Assembly (NCBI RefSeq): GCF_001021165.1
Contig: NZ_AZAY01000012.1
Coordinates: forward strand, 1 to 64,000
From: Marinitoga sp. 1197
GTDB taxonomy: Bacteria > Thermotogota > Thermotogae > Petrotogales > Petrotogaceae
Direction of reading: 5' to 3'
DNA length: 64,000 nt
The notes under the pieces are model-generated. The model did not search any database. It was not told the DNA's origin and saw nothing but the letters and a program-made list of their open reading frames with translations. Positions 9,887-19,378 of the stretch are shown here, one piece after another (positions within the stretch are counted from its first letter, which is position 1; every line of letters starts with the position of its first letter). The translations under genes were made by a program, and so were the position numbers.

Positions 9887-11557
9887 TTGGCAACAAAAAG
9901 TTTTTTTACCAGAGATGAAATATCATATAAAAATCCAATATTTTCAAAAATAAGAACTACTATTGAAACTGCTTTTTATGGAAATAATGTAATAAAGGTT
10001 GATTCTCCAAAAGAAGCTTACAAACTGGCTAAAAATTCACCTGGAACAATTGTTACAGATATTAATGTTTACAAACCAGAATTATTGGCCCTTGATGAAG
10101 GAACAAAAATATTGATATTTAATGATGGTGCAATTACAGGAAGATATGCTGCAGGAAGAAAAATAATTGGAGAACCTGGTGTTGACGAAGAAAAATATGC
10201 AGAAATAATTAGAGAAGCTGTTTATAAAACAAGATTTAAGAAAATGTACCATGCTATATCCTTTACAGGATTACATGAAGATTTTATAGTTAAAAACCAT
10301 TTGTTAATACCGGAAGGACATGAGAATATTTTATATAATTGGTTATTGAATTTTCAACCATTAACCGTTGACTTTATAAAAATTTATGAAAAATCCAGAG
10401 TCCTGAATGAAGGCGATATATATATTTTTTCTGATCCTGATTGGAAACATCCTGATTTTCCGTTGGGATTATCTTTTTTTGATCCACAACATAATTGTGC
10501 TGCAATATTGGGTATGAGATATTTTGGAGAATTTAAAAAAGGAACTTTAACTCTTGGATGGGGAACTGCTAATAGGAATGGTTATGCATCATGTCATGGA
10601 GGGCTAAAAAAATATACCCTAAAAGATAATGAAAATTATGTTGCTGCATTTTTTGGACTGTCTGGTTCAGGAAAGTCTACACTAACTCATGCAAAACATA
10701 ATGGTAAATATGATATAACCGTTTTACATGACGATGCTTTTATAATTTCAATGGCCGATGGATCAACAATATCGTTAGAACCTTCATATTTTGATAAAAC
10801 GGCTGATTACCCTGCAAATTCCGAAGATAACAAATATCTTTTGACTATACAAAATTGTGGAGCAACATTAGATGAGGAAGGAAGAATAATTCCAGTAACA
10901 GAAGATATAAGAAATGGTAATGGTCGAGCATTAAAATCAAAATTATGGTCTCCAAATAGGGTATATAAAATAGAAGAACCTATAAATGCTATATTCTGGT
11001 TGATGAAAGATCCGGTATTACCACCTATAGTAAAAATAAATGATCCAATATTGGCGTCAACTCTTGGAGCAACATTGGCCACCAAAAGAACATCTGCAGA
11101 AAAATTGGCTGAAGGAATTGATCCCAATGCTCTTGTATTTGAACCATATGCTAATCCATTTAGAACATATGCGTTGTCTGAAGATTATTACAGCTTCAAA
11201 AAATTATTTGAAAAAGGGATACAATGCTATATTCTTAACACGGGATATTTTATGAACAATAAAATTACAAAAGAGATAACCTTATCTGTTATAGAGCAAG
11301 TAGTAGAAGGGAAGGCAGAATTTAAAAAATGGGCAGAGGGAATGGAAATAATGGAGGTTGATGGATTTATACCAGATATGAACGATAAAAACTATATTTC
11401 AAATTTTATAAATTCAATGAAAAGAAGAATTGAATTTATAAAATCTCGGGAAACAGAAAGAGGCGGAATAGATAAATTGCCTTCTGAGTGCAGTGAAACA
11501 ATAGAAAATTTAATCAATGTATGTAAAAAAAATAAAAAAGAGTTATTGGAGGAATAA
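9887..11557 (+). CDS. pckA: phosphoenolpyruvate carboxykinase (ATP)
   Basis: 556 aa. It interconverts oxaloacetate + ATP and PEP + CO2 + ADP, at the junction of gluconeogenesis and C4 metabolism. The kinase-1a P-loop GLSGSGKST is at 257-265 and the metal-binding VLHDDAF near 279-285; RYFGEFKKG and NPFRTY (PEPCK signatures) are present. The start is a TTG at 9887 with AGGAGGT 9 nt upstream; there is no in-frame ATG at a sensible place. Length is close to the family's usual 530-540 aa. It is directly followed by an MFS gene whose ATG begins at the next base after its stop. Confidence 0.94.
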   Translation: MATKSFFTRDEISYKNPIFSKIRTTIETAFYGNNVIKVDSPKEAYKLAKNSPGTIVTDINVYKPELLALDEGTKILIFNDGAITGRYAAGRKIIGEPGVDEEKYAEIIREAVYKTRFKKMYHAISFTGLHEDFIVKNHLLIPEGHENILYNWLLNFQPLTVDFIKIYEKSRVLNEGDIYIFSDPDWKHPDFPLGLSFFDPQHNCAAILGMRYFGEFKKGTLTLGWGTANRNGYASCHGGLKKYTLKDNENYVAAFFGLSGSGKSTLTHAKHNGKYDITVLHDDAFIISMADGSTISLEPSYFDKTADYPANSEDNKYLLTIQNCGATLDEEGRIIPVTEDIRNGNGRALKSKLWSPNRVYKIEEPINAIFWLMKDPVLPPIVKINDPILASTLGATLATKRTSAEKLAEGIDPNALVFEPYANPFRTYALSEDYYSFKKLFEKGIQCYILNTGYFMNNKITKEITLSVIEQVVEGKAEFKKWAEGMEIMEVDGFIPDMNDKNYISNFINSMKRRIEFIKSRETERGGIDKLPSECSETIENLINVCKKNKKELLEE

Positions 11558-12700
11558 ATGGAACCGTTAGCAATATATATAACATTTACCAATTTTTTTA
11601 CAAGTTTTTTTAAATCTTATTTTAAACCTTTGATTCCATTTTTTATGGAGTATTTTAATGTAAATGAACCAAAAATTTTTGTAATGATGGCATCGATTTT
11701 AACTCTGGTGTCCTCTTTCAGTCAAATTTTTTTTGGATATATTGCTGATAAATCAAATAAAAAACTCGTTTTCTTATATTTATCAGTATTAATAACAATG
11801 GTTCCTATATTATTTTTAGGTTATACAAAGTCGATATGGTTTTTATTTGTGATATTTTTAATTGGATATCTTGGAAGTGCTGCTCAAGAACCTCTTGGAG
11901 CAGGTATTAGTGGAACTATTGGAAAAGAAAAGAGTACTACACTTGCTATTTATATGGTAGGCGGAACATTTGGATATGCACTGGGTCCTATATTTATAAC
12001 CTTTTTTGTCAGTCACTATAATTTGAAAAATGCTACATATATTGGAATCATCGGAATTCTAATTTATACAGTATTATTCTACTTCGCATATAATTATTTC
12101 AAAACTCATAAACATTTAAAACCCAAAAATAAAAAAGCAAAATTTTTTGAAAGTTTTAGAGATTTTAAATATATTGCTCCTATATGGTTTTTAACCATAC
12201 ATAGAGCTTTTATTAGCATAATGTTTAGATCGTATGTTCCGATAAAATCTAGAATGCTTGGATATGATCTGACAATAGGGGGACTTTTAGTAACATTAGG
12301 ATTTCTTGCAGGAACATTTTCAAATTTATTAGGTGCTAAATTAGAAGAAAAAAAAGGAGTTAAATTTATAAATCTATTATATTTTTCTGCTTTTTCCATA
12401 CTGGTATTTTTATTTTCAGCCTCTGAAAACATATGGATACTTGCAATTTCATACATTCTGGCTGATGCATTTATGTTTTTGACTATGTCAGTAAATGTTC
12501 ATTATGCACAACAATTATTACCTGAAAATAAAAGCTTTGCATCAGGAGCATTAATGGGATTTACCAGAGCAATAGGAAATGTTTTGATCACAATATATTC
12601 GTTCTTCTTTGGGAACAATGTGGCATTTATTTTAAATAGCCTATGGATATTCGGTATTTTTGGAATAATATTAACTATAATATTAATAAAAAACAAATAA
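11558..12700 (+). CDS. MFS exporter, fosmidomycin-resistance (Fsr) type
   Basis: 380 aa with about 12 hydrophobic segments. FGYIADKSNKK is the MFS loop 2-3 motif. The segment GSAAQEPLGAGISG followed by IYMVGGTFGYALGPIF resembles the Fsr subfamily, in which an equivalent FHP.G and VGG..G.ALGP motif is conserved. Likely a drug or metabolite efflux pump in the inner membrane. The start codon directly abuts the pckA stop and the RBS (TTGGAGGAATAA) lies inside pckA, so translation is coupled. The substrate is unknown; naming it a fosmidomycin pump would be over-reading. Confidence 0.82.
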   Translation: MEPLAIYITFTNFFTSFFKSYFKPLIPFFMEYFNVNEPKIFVMMASILTLVSSFSQIFFGYIADKSNKKLVFLYLSVLITMVPILFLGYTKSIWFLFVIFLIGYLGSAAQEPLGAGISGTIGKEKSTTLAIYMVGGTFGYALGPIFITFFVSHYNLKNATYIGIIGILIYTVLFYFAYNYFKTHKHLKPKNKKAKFFESFRDFKYIAPIWFLTIHRAFISIMFRSYVPIKSRMLGYDLTIGGLLVTLGFLAGTFSNLLGAKLEEKKGVKFINLLYFSAFSILVFLFSASENIWILAISYILADAFMFLTMSVNVHYAQQLLPENKSFASGALMGFTRAIGNVLITIYSFFFGNNVAFILNSLWIFGIFGIILTIILIKNK

Positions 12701-12720
12701 TCCCTGATACAGGGATTATT
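12696..12720. terminator. bidirectional terminator between MFS gene and sufU
   Basis: AATAATCCCT-gatac-AGGGATTATT, a 10-bp perfect stem overlapping the MFS stop codon. It sits between convergent genes and has A and T tracts suiting both directions. Confidence 0.8.
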
Positions 12721-12740
12721 TGTTAATAATAAACAGCTTC

Positions 12741-13163
12741 TTATTTTATTTCATCTAATGAATTTTCAAGGGTGTGCCAGGCGAGAGTAAAGCATTTTAC
12801 TCTAACAGGAAATTTTGATATTTCAGAATATACTGAAACATTGCCAACTATCGACTCATCAAATTCATCTCCCTGAGCCATTTTTTCTACTTCTTCTAAT
12901 ATCTTTTCTGCTTCTTCTAAAGTTTTCCCTTCAATTACTTCACACAATAGAGCGGCTGATGATTGGCTTACAATACATCCATGACCACTAAATTTTACTT
13001 CTTTAATAACTTTATCTTCAACTCTTAAAAATAAAGTTATTTCGTCTCCACACGAAAGATTTTTCCCTTCTTCTTTTATAGTTGCGTTCTCTATTTTACC
13101 CTGAAATTGCGGATTTCTTGCATAATCCAATATTATATCTGAATATAAATCTTCTAAACTCAT
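12741..13163 (-). CDS. sufU: SUF Fe-S assembly protein SufU (IscU/NifU-like)
   Basis: 140 aa. It accepts sulfur from the cysteine desulfurase SufS for the SufBCD scaffold. The three conserved Cys sites are visible: LSCGDE, GHGCIVSQSS, and VKCFTLAW. The segment between the second and third (about 60 residues with the extra SufU insert) fits SufU rather than IscU. The frame is open from 13172 but the ATG at 13163 is chosen: AAGGAG is 8-9 nt upstream and its ATGA overlaps the sufS stop. Last gene of the suf operon. Confidence 0.93.
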   Translation of the reverse strand: MSLEDLYSDIILDYARNPQFQGKIENATIKEEGKNLSCGDEITLFLRVEDKVIKEVKFSGHGCIVSQSSAALLCEVIEGKTLEEAEKILEEVEKMAQGDEFDESIVGNVSVYSEISKFPVRVKCFTLAWHTLENSLDEIK

Positions 13164-14374
13164 GAAAACCACTCCTTGATATATTTTAAGCCATCGATGA
13201 ATATATCCACTTCTTCTTCTGAATTATAAAAATAAAAACTTGCTCTGCATACCGATTTTGTTTCAAGTCGTTTTAAAAGCGGTTGAGCGCATAGGTGCCC
13301 GCTTCTAACGGCAACTCCAAATTTATCACTTAAAATTTGTGCGACATCATGCGGATGAATATTATCTATATTAAATGATATTATCGATATTCTATTTTCT
13401 GGACCATATAATTTTACAAAATTTAATTCTTTTAATTTCTCTACAGCATATTTTGTCAATTTTTCAGAATGCATTTTTATTACATCTATTCCTATTTCAT
13501 TAATATAATCTATGGCAGCTTTTAATCCTACAGCTCCGCCAACATTTGGAGTTCCTGCTTGAAATTTTTCTGGTAGTTCTGCAAAATCTGTTTCTTCCAT
13601 ACTTACCCAGTTAATCATTTCACCTCCATAATGAAATGGGGGTAATTTTTTTAACAATCTTTTCTTTCCATAAAATACTCCTATTCCCATAGGACCTAAC
13701 ATTTTATGACCAGAGAATGAAAGAAAGTCTACATCTAATTCACTAACATCTACTCCTAAATGCGGAACTAACTGTGCTCCATCAATATGAACTAAGATAT
13801 CTCTTTTATGTGCAAATTCTATAATTTCTTTTATTGGCATTATTTGACCTGTTACATTTGAAAGACCTGTAATACTAATTAGTTTTGTGTTTTTGTTCAC
13901 GTATTTTAGAAACTCTTCTAATACAAAAATACCTTTTTCAGGATTATAGTATCGTACAGAAAAACCAAATGTCTTTGATAATTGTTGCCATGGAACAAAA
14001 TTAGAATGGTGTTCAATAGTAGTAATTAAAATTTCTTTGTTATCAAGCCATCCGCTTTTACCTATTGAATATGCAAACAGATTTATAGATTCTGTTGTTC
14101 CTCTTGTAAAGATAATTTCATGTGTTTTTGCATTTATAAATTTAGCAACCGTTTTTCTTGAATTTTCATACATTTCTGTTGCTTCATTGGAAAGCAAATG
14201 TGCACCTCTATGCACATTTGCATTATGATAATCATAAAATTCTTTGATTGTATCTGTAACTCTAACAGGTGTTAATGTTGTTGCAGAATTATCAAAATAT
14301 ACTAAATTTCTACTGTTTATTTTTCTTTTAAGAATTGGAAAATTCTCTATCAAATCTCTTTTGTATAACATCAT
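13160..14374 (-). CDS. sufS: cysteine desulfurase SufS
   Basis: 404 aa, PLP enzyme that takes sulfur from L-cysteine to give a persulfide. TTIEHHSNFVPW, HIDGAQLVPH and FSGHKMLGPMGIG (Lys forms the Schiff base) are present, and the active-site Cys is in RSGHLCAQPLL near residue 365. Two adjacent ATGs at 14374 and 14371 follow GGGGGAATT. The start lies about 47 nt inside the end of sufD, an unusually long overlap. Group II desulfurase by motif. Confidence 0.95.
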   Translation of the reverse strand: MMLYKRDLIENFPILKRKINSRNLVYFDNSATTLTPVRVTDTIKEFYDYHNANVHRGAHLLSNEATEMYENSRKTVAKFINAKTHEIIFTRGTTESINLFAYSIGKSGWLDNKEILITTIEHHSNFVPWQQLSKTFGFSVRYYNPEKGIFVLEEFLKYVNKNTKLISITGLSNVTGQIMPIKEIIEFAHKRDILVHIDGAQLVPHLGVDVSELDVDFLSFSGHKMLGPMGIGVFYGKKRLLKKLPPFHYGGEMINWVSMEETDFAELPEKFQAGTPNVGGAVGLKAAIDYINEIGIDVIKMHSEKLTKYAVEKLKELNFVKLYGPENRISIISFNIDNIHPHDVAQILSDKFGVAVRSGHLCAQPLLKRLETKSVCRASFYFYNSEEEVDIFIDGLKYIKEWFS

Positions 14375-15554
14375 TTAATTCCCCCGCTATCTTAGAATTA
14401 TATTTATTAATAAAAGATATTGCTGGTTCAAATATTCCTGAAGCAATTTCTTTTTTTGCATCATTTTTACTATATCCTCTGGTCATCATATAATAAAGCT
14501 TATCCTCTTCTATGCTTCCAACACTCGCTGCATGACCTGCATTTACTTCATTTTCATCGACATATAATGATGGATATGCCATAACCTTTGCTTTGTTTGA
14601 TAATACGAGATTGAAATCCTGCTCTCCTGCATCTGCATTTTTAGCTCCTTTTTTAATATCCAGATTACCCCTAAAAATAACTCTTGATTCATCCATTAAA
14701 ACACCATGTCCAAGTATATGTCCAAATGTTTCTGGTGCATAATATCTTATTAAATAAAACATATCTATAACTTCAGACTCCTGGGAAAGATAATATGGAT
14801 ATACATTTACATTCCCATTTTCCTGAGCCATTCTCACAACTATATGTGGTGCAGTTATTTTTCCACCGATATTTATATCATATAAAGTTAATTTAGCTTT
14901 TTTACCAATATCAAAAAACATATTATCAGTTGAAATATCATTATTATATAAATTAACGTTTATCAATGTTAATTCTGAATTTTCTTTTAATTTTCCCCTT
15001 AACGAAGCTATTCTCGAACTACTTCCTTTAGATTTTACAAATCTAATTAATGTTGCTTTGCTGTTTTCCTCCAAATTTATAACTCCCAGATCATATAAAG
15101 GATTTTTGTTATCAATTAATGCTTCAAATGCATATATTTCATCTTCTTGATTTTCTTTTGTATGTAAATAATATCCTGCGTTAAAAAAAGTGTCTGTCAT
15201 TAATAAAAATTTTCTATGTGAACCGTCAAAATCCATTTCGTTTAATATTTTCATTCCATCATTGTCCATATCATTTAAACTAATTAAATTTTCGGAGATC
15301 AGTGCATTAAAATCTGAAATATATTTTATTGGATCAAATCCATTTAGTTTTGCTCTTTTCCATTTTGGAAACCCTAATCTTTTATACTCTTCAAATTTAT
15401 TTATACGAAATTTATTTAATTCTTTATTAGAAAAAAAATTTTTTGCTTCTTCCAATTCTATTATACCATAATCTTTTTCAGATTTTATTTCAGGCACACT
15501 CCATTCTGTTGCAAAAAAGTCATTATGATTCAACACTAAAGATTTTTCATACAT
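14328..15554 (-). CDS. sufD: SUF scaffold subunit SufD
   Basis: 408 aa, paralogue of SufB and partner in the SufBC2D scaffold on which Fe-S clusters are built. The C-terminal beta-helix region holds the family signatures (KKGAKNADAGEQDFNLVLS, DENEVNAGHAASVGSIEEDKLYYMMTRGYS); the latter contains the GH.A..G motif with the conserved His. ATG at 15554 with GGAGGTG nearby. A gap of 116 nt separates it from sufB and contains a 21-bp tandem repeat. Confidence 0.93.
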   Translation of the reverse strand: MYEKSLVLNHNDFFATEWSVPEIKSEKDYGIIELEEAKNFFSNKELNKFRINKFEEYKRLGFPKWKRAKLNGFDPIKYISDFNALISENLISLNDMDNDGMKILNEMDFDGSHRKFLLMTDTFFNAGYYLHTKENQEDEIYAFEALIDNKNPLYDLGVINLEENSKATLIRFVKSKGSSSRIASLRGKLKENSELTLINVNLYNNDISTDNMFFDIGKKAKLTLYDINIGGKITAPHIVVRMAQENGNVNVYPYYLSQESEVIDMFYLIRYYAPETFGHILGHGVLMDESRVIFRGNLDIKKGAKNADAGEQDFNLVLSNKAKVMAYPSLYVDENEVNAGHAASVGSIEEDKLYYMMTRGYSKNDAKKEIASGIFEPAISFINKYNSKIAGELNDVIQKRFDREFSNS

Positions 15555-15611
15555 AAATACACCTCCAATATTATCCCATCAATAAAACAAGTTTTTTTAT
15601 TTTCATAGATT

Positions 15612-15660
15612 GCTGAACATTCGAGCAAATTAGCTGAATATTCGAGCTAATTACTAAATA
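15612..15660. repeat. 21-bp tandem repeat between sufB and sufD
   Basis: Two 21-bp units, beginning gctgaacattcgagcaaat at 15612 and gctgaatattcgagctaat at 15633, are followed by a partial third (ctaaatattc). Each unit contains the palindrome TTCGA within GAATATTCGAGC. No gene covers this interval. Confidence 0.7.
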
Positions 15661-15670
15661 TTCAAAAACC

Positions 15671-17086
15671 TCATCCAATAGACGACTCTACTTCTAAATT
15701 AATTAGCTTATTTAATTCAAGAGCATATTCTAAAGGTAATTCTTTTACAAGCGGTTCTATAAAGCCTCTAACTATCATATTTTTTGCATCTATCTCAGAT
15801 AAACCCCTTGACATTAGATAATATATTTGTTCTTCGGATATTCTTCCGATTTTAGCTTCATGTCCAACGTCAGCATCATCTGTGAATACTTCGATTAATG
15901 GAACAGTGTCACTTTTTGATTTATTATCAAGCATTAATGCATTACATTCGACAGATGATTTAGCACCTTTTGCATTTTCTCCTATTTTTACCCAACCTCT
16001 ATAAAAAGCCCAGCCTCCACCAATACTTATACTTCTTGCATTTATTATTGAACTTGTATAAGGAGCAAGATGAAAAACCTTAGAACCTGTATCTAAATGT
16101 TGGTTTGGCCCTGCATAAGTCAAAGTAACTGAACTATTTTTTGCACCTTTACCTCGCAATATAGTCATAGGATACAACATTGTTTTAAAGCTTCCCAATG
16201 AACCAGAAACCCATTCCATAGAACCTTCTTCATCAACAATTGCACGTTTTGTATTCAGATTGTATGTATTTTTACTCCAATTTTGTATGGTAGAATATTT
16301 CATTTTTGCGCCTTTCTTTACATATATTTCAACCATACCAGCATGAAGATTCGTTACATTATAAAATGGTGCGGAACAACCTTCAATAAATTCCACTTCC
16401 GATCCCTCATCAGCAATTATTAATGTATGCTCCAGCTGACTCATACCTGGATTATTCATTCTGAAATATGCCTGCAATGGTAGAGGAACCTTTACTCCTT
16501 TTGGCACATATAAAAAAGAACCTCCACTCCATAACGCACCATGAAGAGCTGCATATCTATGATTATGTGAAGGAACTAATTTCATAAAATATTCTTTTAC
16601 CAGATCAGGATATTCTTTTACAGCGCTTTCCATATCAAGAAAGATAACGCCTAAATCATTTAATTCTTTCTGTATATGTTGGTATACAACTTCTGAATCA
16701 TATTGTGCACCAACTCCAGCTAATGCTTTTCTTTCAGCTTCAGGTATTCCTAATTTTTCAAATGTATCTTTTATTTCTTCAGGAACATCTTCCCATGAAG
16801 TTGATTTTTTAGCATCAGGCTTCATATATGCTACTATTTTACTTAAATCCAACTTTCTTATATCAACACCAAAATTAGGCTCATGGTAATTTTCAAATAT
16901 TTTAAAAGCCTGCAATCTATGTTCTAACATCCATTTTGGTTCATCCTTTGCCTCTGAAATTTCTTTTATTATTTTCTCGTTTAACCCCGGAGGAGTTTTA
17001 TAAGAATATTTCGCTTCATTTCTAAAATCAAATTTTGATTGATTTATCATCAAATCTTCATAATTTATATCATTTATATCTTTCAT
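15671..17086 (-). CDS. sufB: SUF scaffold subunit SufB
   Basis: 471 aa, core of the SufBC2D Fe-S scaffold. VPKGVKVPLPLQAYFRMN, ALHGALWSGGSF, IEGCSAPFYN and, near the C-terminus, DADVGHEAKIGRISEEQIYYLMSRG identify it. The length matches the family (465-495 aa). ATG at 17086 preceded by GGAGTGGTAAT; only one base separates it from the sufC stop codon. Confidence 0.97.
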   Translation of the reverse strand: MKDINDINYEDLMINQSKFDFRNEAKYSYKTPPGLNEKIIKEISEAKDEPKWMLEHRLQAFKIFENYHEPNFGVDIRKLDLSKIVAYMKPDAKKSTSWEDVPEEIKDTFEKLGIPEAERKALAGVGAQYDSEVVYQHIQKELNDLGVIFLDMESAVKEYPDLVKEYFMKLVPSHNHRYAALHGALWSGGSFLYVPKGVKVPLPLQAYFRMNNPGMSQLEHTLIIADEGSEVEFIEGCSAPFYNVTNLHAGMVEIYVKKGAKMKYSTIQNWSKNTYNLNTKRAIVDEEGSMEWVSGSLGSFKTMLYPMTILRGKGAKNSSVTLTYAGPNQHLDTGSKVFHLAPYTSSIINARSISIGGGWAFYRGWVKIGENAKGAKSSVECNALMLDNKSKSDTVPLIEVFTDDADVGHEAKIGRISEEQIYYLMSRGLSEIDAKNMIVRGFIEPLVKELPLEYALELNKLINLEVESSIG

Positions 17087-17087
17087 A

Positions 17088-17858
17088 TTACCACTCCTTC
17101 ACTGTATCTACATCAACATATTCACTCAATATATTATAACCCTTTTCTTCTATTTCTTCAGCTAATTTTGCATCGCCAGTATATACAATTTTTCCATCTA
17201 CATAAACATGAACATAATCTGGTTGTAAATATTTTAATATTCTTTGATAATGTGTAATCATTAAGATACTCATATCATCTTTTTTAAGTTTATTAATAGC
17301 ATCAGCAACATCACGCAACGCATCTACATCAAGTCCGGAATCAATTTCATCTATAATAACTAATTTTGGTTCCAAAAAGAATAATTGCAATATTTCACTT
17401 TTTTTCTTTTCTCCACCAGAAAATCCTGCATTTACGTATCTATCTAAAAATTCTGGTTTTATATTTATTTCTTTGCATAAATTAATCAATTTTTTATTCA
17501 ATTCAATAGGAGATACTTTTTTATCTGGATGCATATGCCTATATGCATTAATTAAAAATTGTCTCATTTTAACTCCTTCAATTTCCTGAGGATGTTGAAA
17601 AGTTAGAAATAACCCCATTTTCGCTCTTTCATTTGTATCTAATTTCAATATGTCTTTACCTTCAAATAATATTTCACCATCTATAACTTCAAATTTTGGA
17701 GATCCCATAATTACATTTGATAACGTTGATTTACCGGATCCATTCGGACCCATTAAAACATGTATTTCGCCTTCATTTATATTTAAATTTACCCCTTTTA
17801 ATATCTCCTTGTTATCTTCTATTACTTTTGCTTTCAAATTTTTCACTTCTAATAACAT
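17088..17858 (-). CDS. sufC: SUF ABC-type ATPase SufC
   Basis: 256 aa. The ATPase that drives conformational change of SufB/SufD. Walker A GPNGSGKST near residue 38, Q-loop TFQHPQE, signature SGGEKKKSE, Walker B LVIIDEIDSGLD, and the switch His in ITHYQR are all intact. First gene of the operon; ATG at 17858 with AAGGAGG upstream and a good promoter. Confidence 0.97.
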   Translation of the reverse strand: MLLEVKNLKAKVIEDNKEILKGVNLNINEGEIHVLMGPNGSGKSTLSNVIMGSPKFEVIDGEILFEGKDILKLDTNERAKMGLFLTFQHPQEIEGVKMRQFLINAYRHMHPDKKVSPIELNKKLINLCKEINIKPEFLDRYVNAGFSGGEKKKSEILQLFFLEPKLVIIDEIDSGLDVDALRDVADAINKLKKDDMSILMITHYQRILKYLQPDYVHVYVDGKIVYTGDAKLAEEIEEKGYNILSEYVDVDTVKEW

Positions 17859-17897
17859 TTTAATTCCTCCTTTTTTTGTCGTATTTATTCTAATATT

Positions 17898-17926
17898 ATT
17901 ATACTAAATATGATTATAAAAGTCAA
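17898..17926 (-). promoter_or_regulatory. sigma-A promoter of the suf operon
   Basis: On the reverse strand TTGACT (17926-17921), a 17-nt spacer, then TATAAT (17903-17898), about 40 nt upstream of the sufC start. Confidence 0.8.
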
Positions 17927-18006
17927 ATTATATTTTGTACTTTTTGTAACTATTAAATAAAAAAATACTCTTTTTATTTCATTTATGAGATTAAACTCAG
18001 AAAAAT

Positions 18007-18035
18007 AAAAACGCCAGTTGCTTCCTGGCGTTTTT
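18007..18035 (-). terminator. terminator after the 237-aa gene
   Basis: AAAAACGCCAG/CTGGCGTTTTT with a 7-nt loop, about 20 nt beyond the stop at 18057. The T tract on the reverse strand is good. It could also act in the other direction. Confidence 0.85.
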
Positions 18036-18056
18036 ATAACATTTATTAATTTGAAT

Positions 18057-18770
18057 TTATATATATTTTAATAATACTTCTATTTTTTTCTTATCAAATT
18101 TTGTTATCCCGTTTTTTATCTTCGATAAATTTTTTAAATTAAATTTTAGTATAAAATGTTCTTTTAATTTATATTCAACAGAATTATTATTTTCAGGCTT
18201 ATATATTACAATTTTATCATTTTCAAAAGATAATAGATATAAAGATAATGCTGAAGAGATAGAATTAAGTTCATGTTTTTCCAGCTTACAAAATATATTA
18301 TTAATACTTAAAAATTCCGGGTTTTCCAGCCTTATATCCATCAATTGATATAAAAAATCAGATGGATTATTCAAAAAGTAAGTTTTTATGGTATTAATAT
18401 ATATTATATTATTATTATTATATATTTTTTTTATAATATTTTCTCGTATAAAATATAAATCTTTTTTATAAAGAAATACTATCGGAATACCAAAAATTTC
18501 TGCTATTTCAGAAATATACTTTATATATTTTTTTGAAAAAATATTTACGGTTAATATTCCTACTTTATTTTTAAATTTCTTTGAATTTTTAAATTGATTT
18601 ATCAACGCAAATAATTGGTTTAATTTGAAAATATTTAAAGAAATTTCTCCATAATTAATGACATAAAAACAGTTATCATCATAAATAGGTTCGTTATAAT
18701 TCTTATAAAATATATTCTTTATTCTTTTAAACAATAACTTTTCAATTATTGTATCAATAATATTCTTCAT
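18057..18770 (-). CDS. unrecognised protein, 237 aa
   Basis: I recognise no family. It is rich in Ile, Asn, Lys and Tyr. It has no signal peptide or clear membrane span; alternating hydrophobic stretches (NKVGILTVNIF, IFGIPIVFLYKKD, NNIIYINTIKTYF) suggest an alpha/beta fold. ATG at 18770 with a weak GGTGAT RBS. It overlaps the end of the 199-aa gene by 17 nt, so both are one transcription unit with the M18 aminopeptidase upstream. A strong terminator follows. Confidence 0.75.
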   Translation of the reverse strand: MKNIIDTIIEKLLFKRIKNIFYKNYNEPIYDDNCFYVINYGEISLNIFKLNQLFALINQFKNSKKFKNKVGILTVNIFSKKYIKYISEIAEIFGIPIVFLYKKDLYFIRENIIKKIYNNNNIIYINTIKTYFLNNPSDFLYQLMDIRLENPEFLSINNIFCKLEKHELNSISSALSLYLLSFENDKIVIYKPENNNSVEYKLKEHFILKFNLKNLSKIKNGITKFDKKKIEVLLKYI

Positions 18771-19353
18771 TTAAATCACCGACTTTTTTCAAAAAATATT
18801 CTAATTTATTATGCAATCTATTTCTATAGTATCCATGAAGCATAATAATATTATCATTTTTTTTATCTATTTCTATATATGCATATGGAGAATCCTTAAA
18901 AATAAAATAATTATTTCTATCTGGATATAAATATGAAATTTGATGTTTTTCCTTATAAATTTTGAATAGTAAAATCGGTATTTTTACAAGAAACATATTT
19001 GATATTATAAGATTAAAAAGATAATCATATGATGCATTATTTAATAAATCTATTCTTAGAATAATTAAATCTATATGCCTGATTTTAGCATAAAAATAAT
19101 TTTCAAACTTAAATCCTTCATGTTGTAACATAAAAAGAATCCTATCTTCATCATTTATATTGATTATTCTATTCTCAAATGAATTCAATTCATCTTCTGT
19201 TAAACCATTAAAAATATTTACATTATCTTTATTCAAAATAACAGAAACCCCATTCTGGTCTAAAAAAGACCAGGAATGGGATGTTATATTTAAATTGATA
19301 TTATCATTTTCAAATTCCATCAAATGAATCGGAGCTCCTGCAAAAATCTTCAA
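18754..19353 (-). CDS. unrecognised protein, 199 aa
   Basis: No family recognised. TTG start at 19353 preceded by GGAGGAATATC. The N-terminus reads MKIFAGAPIHLMEF; the middle contains ILRIDLLNNASYDYLFNLIISNMFLVKIPILLFKIYKEK, a long hydrophobic stretch that could be a membrane-associated helix or a buried core. Position between an aminopeptidase and a second unknown gene, with tight overlaps, suggests the pair work together. No functional claim. Confidence 0.75.
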   Translation of the reverse strand: MKIFAGAPIHLMEFENDNINLNITSHSWSFLDQNGVSVILNKDNVNIFNGLTEDELNSFENRIININDEDRILFMLQHEGFKFENYFYAKIRHIDLIILRIDLLNNASYDYLFNLIISNMFLVKIPILLFKIYKEKHQISYLYPDRNNYFIFKDSPYAYIEIDKKNDNIIMLHGYYRNRLHNKLEYFLKKVGDLNEEYY

Positions 19354-19378
19354 GATATTCCTCCATTTATAAATCCTT

